Assembly (NCBI GenBank): GCA_030432455.1
Contig: JAUIHC010000024.1
Span: 1 to 15,226 of the forward strand
From: Phycisphaerae bacterium
Lineage (GTDB): Bacteria; Planctomycetota; Phycisphaerae; Phycisphaerales; SM1A02
Length of the DNA stretch: 15,226 bases
Direction of reading: 5' to 3'
The notes beneath the pieces were generated by a model. It searched no databases. It was not told the DNA's origin and saw only the letters and a list, made by a program, of their open reading frames with translations. Of this stretch, positions 9,201-14,519 are shown one piece after another; position 1 is the stretch's first letter; each line of letters opens with the position of its first letter. The position numbers were made by a program, and so were the translations under genes.

Positions 9201-9472
9201 TCGGTTCGGACCTGTCGCTGGTAGCCGTCCTTGGAGAAGACCAGGGTGTAGGTGCCGGGCGGCACGTCGCTGAACGCGTAGTCGCCCTGCTCGCTCGCAG
9301 TGACCCGCTGCCCGGTCTCGAGGATCTGGACCTCGGCGAGACCGAGCGGCTGCTCGAAGTCGCGATCGTTCACGAGACCGCGGATCGATCCGACGTCCTG
9401 CGCAGCCGCCCCCATGGAGACGGCGAGCGCCGGCAGCACCGCGATGAAACGAGTCGCCGGCAGCGTCACCAC
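6266..9472 (-). CDS. TonB-dependent outer-membrane receptor with carboxypeptidase-regulatory-like N-terminal domain
   Basis: This 1068-residue receptor takes up an unknown substrate across the outer membrane. It has a signal peptide at residues 1-25 (cut near GAAAQ). A CarboxypepD_reg-like beta-sandwich at about 28-107 contains PPGTYTLVFSKDGYQRQVR. A TonB-box-like EEFVVQDV lies at about 114-121. The plug at about 125-245 has YATVRGLPDRYVQTLLNGIR and GDSSGGGVNIVLK. A 22-strand-type barrel follows and ends in ARFTF, with the usual terminal aromatic. This plug sequence type is common among Bacteroidota-style and Oar-like receptors. The GTG GTG pair at 9472/9469 serves as the start. The second GTG overlaps the stop of the upstream gene in GTGA, with AAGGA about 13 nt ahead, so translation is probably coupled. 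The substrate cannot be read from sequence. Confidence 0.93.
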   Translation of the reverse strand: MVTLPATRFIAVLPALAVSMGAAAQDVGSIRGLVNDRDFEQPLGLAEVQILETGQRVTASEQGDYAFSDVPPGTYTLVFSKDGYQRQVRTDVLVTAGQLTDIDAFLSGDFTDMEEFVVQDVQLDAGTESALLQLRLDSPGLLDSISAELISQAGASDAAGALNLIAGASVQDGKYATVRGLPDRYVQTLLNGIRLPTSDEDKRAVQLDLFPSAIIESIQVTKSFTPDQQGDSSGGGVNIVLKGIPDESFFRVKGEYKWNSQVRNRGDFLTYDGAGISYWGDDDGGRDIPAIIGQLGSGNDVVDVYDFGGQALGTTTGQAPKMYKWSADFGIRHEFDDDGPVIGAFGSLFYDHDAAFADNGRDDSWVAPTGGGTANDPSRWIPQVSSQDPVGIGNAFETNFYDITESVESVQWGALATGGISWGGQDITVAYLYTRTAEDRAVLAEDTRGKQWFMDTYYPGSGPYDPNDLDNPGNSDDNRQSAPYLRSQTLSYTERTVESLQLSGRHAFEFEEYAPAVPDVLTFTGFTADWNLSRNSARQYQPNKSQFGSKWLPVSRRDFFGLDLYFPSQYLPLQPGPSFTIGNISRIYKDIEEKDLQYQANFRFDFEQWSGDDGYLKFGIFHDRLDRTYDQETFANYNIQGVPALGWANANYPYYEPSDSYPGVGGGPYNGDVQFGSPEPGPGWDERWTDVAPYQNIPITQGGSVNPDVDYDGGQRILASYLMADIPLFTGLNVIGGFRFESTSISIVNRPGANAFWVAPGGNVYTQLNPGDADVAYDQFDALPALSVVATPDPTVILRAAFSRTVARQTFKELSPIIQQEYLGGPIFIGNPTLTMSDVTNYDLRADWTPYDGGLFSASWFRKKVIDPIEYVNRGTPSFTYTTPENFPVAWLEGFEVEARQNLGDLWEPLRAVTIGGNASFIDSTARFPVASIEQFADPSIGLDLQTTDMTGAPSYLYNLYATVGLQETGTDLGIFWTSQGDTLVAAASVNGTQQFVPAIYADPVSTLNITVTQRLFDHFQIFFKAKNLTNPDIRTVYRTPDGSGEVLNTSYTSGIDYSLGISARFTF

Positions 9473-10809
9473 GGGGCACCGAGTCCTTCGACGATCTCGT
9501 CGATGCGGGCCTGGAGGTCGTCTCCGGGCCGATGGCCGCTCACCGCCATCGCCGCGAGCGTGCGGGCGAGGTCCTCGGCCCGGGGGCGACCGTTCGGATT
9601 CTCGGCGCCGGCCTCGACCGTCGCGGCGAACACCCGCTCGGCGAGGGCCTCATCGCCGGTCGCGACCGCCGCTCTGGCGACCGGCCGCAACGCGCGGGCC
9701 CGGAAGACATCGACGATCAGGGCGCGGTTCTCCTCGGCGACCTGCATGGCGTGCTCGATCTCCGTGACCGCCCGCTCGGTGTCGCCCGCCTCGGCCCGGC
9801 GGCGGGCGATCTCGCCGATCATGGGCACCAGATACTCCGCGGGAAACGGCGTCCGCTGCTGGATCGAGTCGAGCACGCCCCGGGCGCGGCCGACGAGAAG
9901 CCTCGCGTTGGCCACGTCATCGCGACGGATCGCCTCGTCCACCAGCGCGAGATTCGCCCGGATGCGGATGTCGTGCGGAACCTTCCCCCGGGTCGCCGCC
10001 TCGTCGACGCGACGCTCGAGATCGGTCCGCACCGCGACGTCGTCGTAGAAGCGGGTGTGCAGTGCCACGAGGATGTCGATCGCGTTCATCACCCCGTCGA
10101 GGTCCGCGATCTCGATCACCTGATCCAGACGCTCGAGCAGGACCGGCACCGCCTCCGCGGGCATGGTGCCGACGCTCTCCTCGAGGACCCGCCCCTGCGA
10201 GGCGAGTTCGAAGCCCGCCTCGAGCCGGGCGGCCGCCTCCAGATCGCCGATCTGAACGAGGGCCCGGGCGATGTTCTCATCGATGCGATCGTGCCGCCAC
10301 TGCTGCAGATCCGCGGGATGGTTGCGATCGGAGGCCGCCACGAGGGCCCGGACCTCGGCGGGATCGACCCCCGCCCGGGCGGCATGCAGCGCCACCTTGG
10401 CGATCGCCTCGGCCCGCCGCCAGTTCTCGATCCGGACCGCCAGATCCCGCACCGCCACCGGCTGATCGAGTTCGAGCAGGGCGTCCAGCACATCGGCCTG
10501 GGTGGACGAGCGATCCTTGACATGCGGGTCGATCGGAATGCGGGAAGCGACATCGAAGGCCCGCGTGAGAAGGGCGAGCCGCCAGCCGTCGATCTCGGCG
10601 TCCACGAACGGCGGGAAGACGGCGACCTCCTCGTCGATCGAGGCCGGAGTCGGCGTCTGATCGGGCGCCTGAATCCCCGGATCGTCCGCCTGAGGCGGTT
10701 CCGCCTCGGCACCATGCACCGCCCCGGCGATGGGCGCGAGAAGGAGGATCAGGAAGGGGAGCCGGACGTTCCGGGCGATCGACCGGATCTTCGAAGTGGG
10801 GCGACGCAT
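9466..10809 (-). CDS. Exported alpha-helical repeat protein of unknown function, first gene of the receptor operon
   Basis: I do not recognise a named family. The 447-residue product has a basic N-terminus and a hydrophobic signal segment at residues 16-34 (LPFLILLLAPIAGAVHGAEA). A low-complexity Pro/Asp stretch reaches to about residue 62. About 370 residues of alpha-helical hairpins follow, for example IARALVQIGDLEAAARLEAG, VDEAIRRDDVANARLLVGRA and IGEIARRRAEAGDTERAVTE. The spacing resembles a TPR/alpha-solenoid fold without clear consensus residues. No catalytic motif is visible. Its stop overlaps the receptor start, which ties its expression to the receptor and suggests a periplasmic partner. 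The ATG at 10809 lies 57 nt downstream of a strong hairpin and has no obvious ribosome binding site. Confidence 0.8.
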   Translation of the reverse strand: MRRPTSKIRSIARNVRLPFLILLLAPIAGAVHGAEAEPPQADDPGIQAPDQTPTPASIDEEVAVFPPFVDAEIDGWRLALLTRAFDVASRIPIDPHVKDRSSTQADVLDALLELDQPVAVRDLAVRIENWRRAEAIAKVALHAARAGVDPAEVRALVAASDRNHPADLQQWRHDRIDENIARALVQIGDLEAAARLEAGFELASQGRVLEESVGTMPAEAVPVLLERLDQVIEIADLDGVMNAIDILVALHTRFYDDVAVRTDLERRVDEAATRGKVPHDIRIRANLALVDEAIRRDDVANARLLVGRARGVLDSIQQRTPFPAEYLVPMIGEIARRRAEAGDTERAVTEIEHAMQVAEENRALIVDVFRARALRPVARAAVATGDEALAERVFAATVEAGAENPNGRPRAEDLARTLAAMAVSGHRPGDDLQARIDEIVEGLGAPW

Positions 10810-10866
10810 GTCGGAGAAGCCGGATGGGGAGAGGTCGGGCGAGGGCGGAAAGTAGCCCCCGAAAGA

Positions 10867-10896
10867 GAGGCGGCGGGACCGAAGTCCCGCCGCCTC
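10867..10896 (-). terminator. Strong UUCG-loop hairpin after the secreted-protein gene
   Basis: A perfect 13-bp inverted repeat (GAGGCGGCGGGAC and its complement) flanks a 4-base loop. Read on the minus strand the loop is TTCG closed by C-G, the extra-stable UUCG tetraloop. It lies 63 nt after the stop of the gene at 10960-12654 and is followed by TCTTTC and then a G-run. The pyrimidine tract is short, so it may terminate only partly and let RNA polymerase pass into the operon that starts at 10809. Confidence 0.75.
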
Positions 10897-10904
10897 ACGA
10901 AACC

Positions 10905-10934
10905 TTTACACACGTTTTCTCAAGAGCGAGGCAA
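10905..10934 (-). promoter_or_regulatory. Possible promoter in an AT-rich patch upstream of the hairpin
   Basis: On the minus strand TTGCCT (10929-10934) and TGTAAA (10905-10910) are 18 nt apart. Each matches four of six bases of the sigma-70 hexamers. The patch (10898-10926) is unusually AT-rich for this GC-rich window. If used, transcription would start just before the UUCG hairpin, which would then be a 5' leader structure for the operon beginning at 10809. The match is weak and unproven. Confidence 0.3.
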
Positions 10935-10959
10935 CTGCCGCGCCGCCTGATGGACGCGA

Positions 10960-12654
10960 TCAGGCGCAGGGGCCGAAGCCGGAGAGGAGCAGACCGAAGT
11001 CCGCACCGTTGACCTGGCCGTCGCCGTTGAGGTCGGCGGCACAGTCACCCGAGCAGGCGCCCCAGGCCGAGAGGAGCAGACCCACGTCCGCACCGGTCAC
11101 GATGCCGTCGCCGTTGAGGTCGGCCGGGCAGGGCTCGGCGACCGCACAGAACTCGGAGGGGGTGGTGAGGAAGCCGAACTGATCGGTGGCCGACCAGCCG
11201 CAGAGCCAGACGCTGTCCTCGGCGAAGCCGCCACGGAAGCTCGCCGCCTCGACGAAGCCGTTCTCACCGTTGGTGCCGTCGGCGTTGATCGAGGCGTTGG
11301 TCGCCGCCCGGGGATCGAGACCGATGACCTGGGTCATCACCTTGCCGCCACGAACGACCGGCGCCGCACGCTCGATCGAGGCGATCGGCATGTTGCTCGG
11401 CTCGACACGGTTGTCGCGGTCGCCGTTGTAGAAGTTGAAGTCGGTGTAGTTGGCGTTGTTGTAGAGGACCGAGTCGTTGATGCCCGCGAGGGTGCCGTCG
11501 ACCTGGGCCTGGTAGAGGTACGCCGCGCCGCCCGCACCGGCGATGCCGCCGTTGTTGACGCCCGAGACGTTCGGGAGACCCTTGATGGTCGCGGGGGTGT
11601 TGAAGACCTGCTCGAGGGTCAGGGTGCCGTTGAAGCCGTAGCCGGCGGCGCCGTCGCCGTCGTCACCGTCGGGACGGACGACCTTCTCGCCGCAGTCCAT
11701 GATGATGCACTGCCGGTACTGCACGCGGGCACCGTCGCGCCACACGGTGGCACCGTCGCCGTCGGGCTGGCCGATCATGGTGAAGTTGGCGATCTGGGCG
11801 GTGGTGACGGGCTGGGCGTCCGAGTTCTCGGCGCCGTCGGTCTCGCACATGTTGTCGCCGACGCCCGAGCCCTGCGAGGCGTCGAGGCTGTAGCCCTGGA
11901 CGATGAGGCCGTACTGGGCCGAGCCGCGCCATCCCTGGTCGATGTCGAACGAGTCGTCACCGATGTTCCAGATGTTGACGTAGCGGAGGTTGACGGTGCC
12001 GCCCCAGATCTCGATGCCGTCGTCGACGTTGTTCATGATCTCGATGTGGTCGATGTCGGTGCCGCGACCGATGCCGCCCAGCGAGAGACCGTTGAGCTCG
12101 TTGGCGAGGCCGACCACGCGACCGCCGTAGCGGATCGAGAGGTAGGCGAGGGCGCCGGAGTTGTCCTCGTCGTCGACGCCGCCGTAGATCACCTTGGGAT
12201 CACCGGGGAATTCCTCGACGAGACCTTCCATCGGCGACTGGTTGTTGCCGAAGGTCGCGCTGTTGGTGCCCACGAAGCTGTTCGAGACGTAGGCGTTGCC
12301 CATGACGGTGAGGTTGCCCCACTCGTTGGCCGCCTCGCGCCAGGTGCCGTTGTCGGCGGTCGAGGTCATGGTGATCGGCTCGTCGGCGGTGCCGAGGGCG
12401 AAGATCTTCGCACCGCGGCAGACCGCGATCGAACCCGCGCCGTTGGCCGACGGGGTGCTCGCGATCGTGGTGCCCTTCTCGATGGTCAGCGACGCACCGG
12501 GGAGGACGAAGATCTGGTTCTGCAGGTTGTAGGTGTTGTCCGCGGTCCAGGTGACCGAGGTCGAGATGTCGTCGGTGACGAAGATCTCGTCGGCCGAGGC
12601 GAGTCCGGCGAGGCCGAGGGCTCCGGCGAGGCTGGCGATGAACAGGCGATTCAT
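10960..12654 (-). CDS. Secreted beta-helix-like protein with C-terminal dockerin-like repeats
   Basis: The 564-residue product begins with a signal peptide (MNRLFIASLAGALGLAGLAS, then ADE). The body at about residues 28-480 has recurring short beta-strand units: YNLQNQIFVLPGASLTIEKG, ALAYLSIRYGGRVVGLANEL, DIDHIEIMNNVDDGIEIWGG and VNLRYVNIWNIGDDSFDIDQ. This pattern is like parallel beta-helix surface proteins found in Bacteroidota and Proteobacteria. The end (509-564) has two Ca-binding-type repeats, DLNGDGIVTGAD and DLNGDGQVNGAD, each followed by a GLLLS-type segment and bracketed by cysteines. Such tails occur widely on exported planctomycete proteins and need not mean a cellulosome. No catalytic residues could be assigned. 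The ATG at 12654 is preferred over an upstream in-frame ATG at 12687 because AAAGGAA lies about 7 nt before it. It overlaps the leader ORF by ATGA. Confidence 0.88.
   Translation of the reverse strand: MNRLFIASLAGALGLAGLASADEIFVTDDISTSVTWTADNTYNLQNQIFVLPGASLTIEKGTTIASTPSANGAGSIAVCRGAKIFALGTADEPITMTSTADNGTWREAANEWGNLTVMGNAYVSNSFVGTNSATFGNNQSPMEGLVEEFPGDPKVIYGGVDDEDNSGALAYLSIRYGGRVVGLANELNGLSLGGIGRGTDIDHIEIMNNVDDGIEIWGGTVNLRYVNIWNIGDDSFDIDQGWRGSAQYGLIVQGYSLDASQGSGVGDNMCETDGAENSDAQPVTTAQIANFTMIGQPDGDGATVWRDGARVQYRQCIIMDCGEKVVRPDGDDGDGAAGYGFNGTLTLEQVFNTPATIKGLPNVSGVNNGGIAGAGGAAYLYQAQVDGTLAGINDSVLYNNANYTDFNFYNGDRDNRVEPSNMPIASIERAAPVVRGGKVMTQVIGLDPRAATNASINADGTNGENGFVEAASFRGGFAEDSVWLCGWSATDQFGFLTTPSEFCAVAEPCPADLNGDGIVTGADVGLLLSAWGACSGDCAADLNGDGQVNGADFGLLLSGFGPCA
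10963..11130 (-). repeat. Tandem 87-nt repeat encoding the dockerin-like tail
   Basis: Two units of 29 codons (11130-11044 and 11043-10963) encode CPADLNGDG... and CAADLNGDG.... At DNA level the blocks GAGAGGAGCAGACC (plus strand, starting 10982 and 11069) and GTCGCCGTTGAGGTCGGC recur with an 87-nt period. The units are therefore recognisable as a duplication in DNA as well as in protein. Confidence 0.85.
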
Positions 12655-12743
12655 TCGGGGTTCCTTTCGAGGACGACTGTGGTCCACAGGAGGACCGGGG
12701 GGTGGAGAGGCGGAACTGGGTCGGCCGGCCGGGGGAAGGTCAT
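12651..12743 (-). CDS. Short proline-rich leader ORF upstream of the secreted-protein gene
   Basis: An ATG at 12743 starts a 30-codon frame that ends in a TGA overlapping the ATG of the next gene (ATGA, 12654-12651). In front of the ATG is GGAGGAG about 7 nt away, the best ribosome binding site in the window. The peptide has 8 prolines in 30 residues, with two Pro-Pro pairs (PVPP and HPP). Pro-Pro codons are known to slow ribosomes without EF-P. The peptide has no signal sequence or known family. The strong ribosome site and four-base overlap suggest a translated leader that couples or tunes translation of the gene after it, which is inferred. It could also be chance, because the ribosome site and the short frame lie in GC-rich DNA. 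Confidence 0.5.
   Translation of the reverse strand: MTFPRPADPVPPLHPPVLLWTTVVLERNPE
12677..12689. promoter_or_regulatory. 13-bp palindrome CTGTGGTCCACAG
   Basis: CTGTGG and CCACAG form a perfect inverted repeat around one central base. It lies 22 nt upstream of the start of the secreted-protein gene and inside the leader ORF. The one-base centre suits a dimeric protein binding site better than a stable RNA hairpin. No regulator can be named. Confidence 0.3.
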
Positions 12744-13078
12744 CTCTTGTCTCCTCCCGGGCACGGACTTGACGGACGGCCGCGAACGACGCGGCGGAGG
12801 ATTGAGATCAGGGTCGCGATCGAGCGTGAACGTTCGGTTCGCTCCCGGTGTGATTCATGCAACGAACGCAAGGACTGCGCGGACGTCGGCCGCTGAGTGG
12901 TGCGAACCGTAAGGGCCGAATGTCAAGAAACCGTCAAGAACGCGTTGGAATCGTGGGAGGCCGTGCAGACCGACGCGTCGGACCCGGCAAACCCGGCCCG
13001 CCGGCTCGATGCGCAGAAGTTGCAGCCCCGATCAGCCGATCCTCCGGCGAGAGGACACGCGCCCCCCGGAGAGCCCCC
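12744..13078. other. Divergent intergenic region of about 335 bp
   Basis: This stretch separates the minus-strand leader ORF from the plus-strand gene at 13079. It should hold the promoters for both directions. I see the GTCAAGAA direct repeat (12922-12940), a GAACGTTC palindrome around 12828-12835 and a CGTTCG/CGAACG pair spanning about 12830-12868. No convincing paired -35/-10 elements were found. Short open frames here do not look like genes. Confidence 0.6.
12921..12940 (+). promoter_or_regulatory. Pho-box-like 11-bp direct repeat
   Basis: GTCAAGAA occurs twice, at 12922-12929 and 12933-12940, exactly 11 bp apart, one helical turn. Aligned with the E. coli Pho box consensus, positions 12920-12937 match 13 of 18 bases. 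OmpR/PhoB-family regulators bind such repeats. On the minus strand the same bases read as tandem TTGAC(G/A) elements, so a -35 region for the leftward gene is an alternative, although no good -10 follows. Orientation favours the plus-strand gene at 13079. Confidence 0.4.
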
Positions 13079-13906
13079 ATGCCCGATCGACTCATCCGTT
13101 CGCTCACGCTCGCCGCTTGTCTGGCGACTCCGATCGCCACGGTCGCCGACGACGCCACGCCGCCGATGCCGCGGCCCGACGCCCCGACCAATCGAACCTC
13201 CGACCCTCTCGCGGCGGCGGCGATGCTGATGCAGGACCTCGAGGGCTTCGATGTGCTCGTGTCCACCGTCGTCAGAGACGCCGACGGCCGACGGCTCGCA
13301 CCCCCCAGCCGCGGCCGCATCGCCTTCGACCGCGGGGCGGATCGACTCCGATTCGTCGCGGAGACCTGGGGCGGGTCGGGTTCCTGCCGAATGACCTGCG
13401 ACGGCACGACGATCACCGTGGCCGACCCGGTGTCCCGCACCTTCGAATCGCGACCGATCTCCGATCATCCTGCGGCCTGGCTGGACGACCGGGAGCTGAC
13501 CGCCCGACTCGGCCCCGCCGCGATCCATCTCCTCGGCCTCGTCCTCGACGACGGACTGTCGGCCTTCCGGGCGACCGGCCCCGCCCGGGTCGTCGATCTG
13601 GGACCGACGCGGGCGTCGCTGGTCCCCTGCCGCCCGGCCCGGAACGACGACTCGTCGGGTGAGATTCGACTCGCCTTCGCCGCGGACGGCCCCGCGCTGC
13701 CGCTGGCGGTCGCGATCCTGCTCCCGAGCGGCGGTGCCGTGGAGCTCGAGTTCCACGACTGGACGCTGGGCCGTCCCGCCGAGGACGCGATGTTCATGAC
13801 GCCCCCCGCCGACTGGCGACGGGTCGCATCCCTTCCGACGCCGGCCCATCTCGACCCGACGACCGCGACCGCCGTGGCGGGCGCCGAGTCGGTCACCGAG
13901 GACTGA
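13079..13906 (+). CDS. Exported protein resembling DUF2092/LolA-fold proteins
   Basis: The 275-residue product starts with a signal peptide at residues 1-23 (LIRSLTLAACLATPIATVA, then DD). The mature part has a helix followed by a beta-rich segment: AAAMLMQDLEGFDVLVSTVV, then RIAFDRGADRLRFVAETWGG, then CDGTTITVADPVSRTFESRP, and near the end AMFMTPPADWRRV. This order is like DUF2092 periplasmic proteins, which share a LolA-like half-barrel fold. It runs from a helix with a self-interacting strand, through 'the rows of D-R-L-R-F' and 'T-I-T-V-x-D', to a final F/M-x-PP. I judge this by pattern, not by alignment. Cys103, Cys107 and Cys184 could form disulfides. The frame is open from 12857, but the ATG at 13079 has GGAGAG 8 nt ahead and gives the signal peptide. 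It converges on pgpA. Confidence 0.75.
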   Translation: MPDRLIRSLTLAACLATPIATVADDATPPMPRPDAPTNRTSDPLAAAAMLMQDLEGFDVLVSTVVRDADGRRLAPPSRGRIAFDRGADRLRFVAETWGGSGSCRMTCDGTTITVADPVSRTFESRPISDHPAAWLDDRELTARLGPAAIHLLGLVLDDGLSAFRATGPARVVDLGPTRASLVPCRPARNDDSSGEIRLAFAADGPALPLAVAILLPSGGAVELEFHDWTLGRPAEDAMFMTPPADWRRVASLPTPAHLDPTTATAVAGAESVTED

Positions 13907-13937
13907 TTCCCCACGGATCCCGCAGGTCCGCCGACGC

Positions 13938-14519
13938 TCAGAACATCAGTCGAACCGCGACCTGCAGCACCGCCGCGGCCATCGCGCCCGCGATGAGGTC
14001 GTCTATGAGGATGCCCCATCCGCCGCCGATCCGCTGCAGCCCGTTGGCGGGCGGCGGCTTGACGATGTCGAAGGCACGGAAGAGCAGGAATCCCGCGGCG
14101 GCGAGCCCGAGGTCGAATGTGGTGGCGGAGACGCCTGCGGGCGGCACCGACCCGCCCGCCCAGTTCGCGACGCCCGCCCAGGGGAGGGCGAGCAGCGTGA
14201 TCGCCTGACCGGCGACCTCATCGGCGACCACCTGACCCGGATCCTTCTTCCCGAAGGTCCGCTCCGCCGCGATCCCGAATCGCACGCAGGCGACCGATCC
14301 GATCAGCAGCAGGAGCACGAGACAGAGATCGACGATCCACCCGGGCTGCCCGGAGGCGACGAGCACCGCGGCGACGACCGCCGGCGGCAGCGAGCCCCAG
14401 GTTCCGCTGGCGGGCCGCAGGAACCCCAGCCCCACCGCCGTCACGCCGAGCGTCGGCACGAGCCCCATGGAGGCGATCGCCTCGGCGGGCGAGGGCCGAT
14501 GCGGACGGCCGCTCGTCAT
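13938..14519 (-). CDS. pgpA: Phosphatidylglycerophosphatase A
   Basis: PgpA removes the terminal phosphate of phosphatidylglycerophosphate to give phosphatidylglycerol, in the inner membrane. The 193-residue product has the family marks SGTWGSLPPA (38-47), KDPGQVVADEVAGQ (92-105) with the acidic residues expected at the metal site, and FRAFDIVKPPP (147-157) followed by GGGWGILIDDLIAG (165-178). Hydrophobic segments lie at about 18-34, 48-80, 106-120 and 136-150, and one at the C-terminal end. The frame is open to 15005, but the true start is the ATG at 14519, which shares ATGA with the pgsA stop. Length is close to the usual 160-200 residues. The gene ends 31 nt from the stop of the converging gene, with no clear terminator between them. 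Confidence 0.92.
   Translation of the reverse strand: MTSGRPHRPSPAEAIASMGLVPTLGVTAVGLGFLRPASGTWGSLPPAVVAAVLVASGQPGWIVDLCLVLLLLIGSVACVRFGIAAERTFGKKDPGQVVADEVAGQAITLLALPWAGVANWAGGSVPPAGVSATTFDLGLAAAGFLLFRAFDIVKPPPANGLQRIGGGWGILIDDLIAGAMAAAVLQVAVRLMF

Noticed and set aside
7955..10048. Plus-strand open frame of 697 codons
   Set aside because: It is antisense to the receptor and the alpha-helical protein. No domain or signal is visible.
10963..11130. Dockerin repeats as a sign of a cellulosome
   Set aside because: No cohesin, scaffoldin or glycoside hydrolase is in the window. Such tails are widespread on exported planctomycete proteins.
12828..12835. GAACGTTC palindrome as a LexA-type site
   Set aside because: Eight-base palindromes arise by chance, the spacing does not match known LexA boxes, and there is no SOS gene nearby.
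12897..13229. Plus-strand GTG-start frame of 110 codons in the intergenic region
   Set aside because: It overlaps the gene at 13079 by 150 bases in another frame, has no ribosome site, and its second half is Pro/Arg-rich shadow sequence.
12923..13849. Minus-strand open frame of 308 codons
   Set aside because: It is antisense to the exported protein at 13079-13906, which has a signal peptide and a ribosome site; this frame has neither.
13907..13937. Bidirectional terminator between the converging genes
   Set aside because: Only a 4-bp imperfect stem can be drawn and there is no T-run in either direction.
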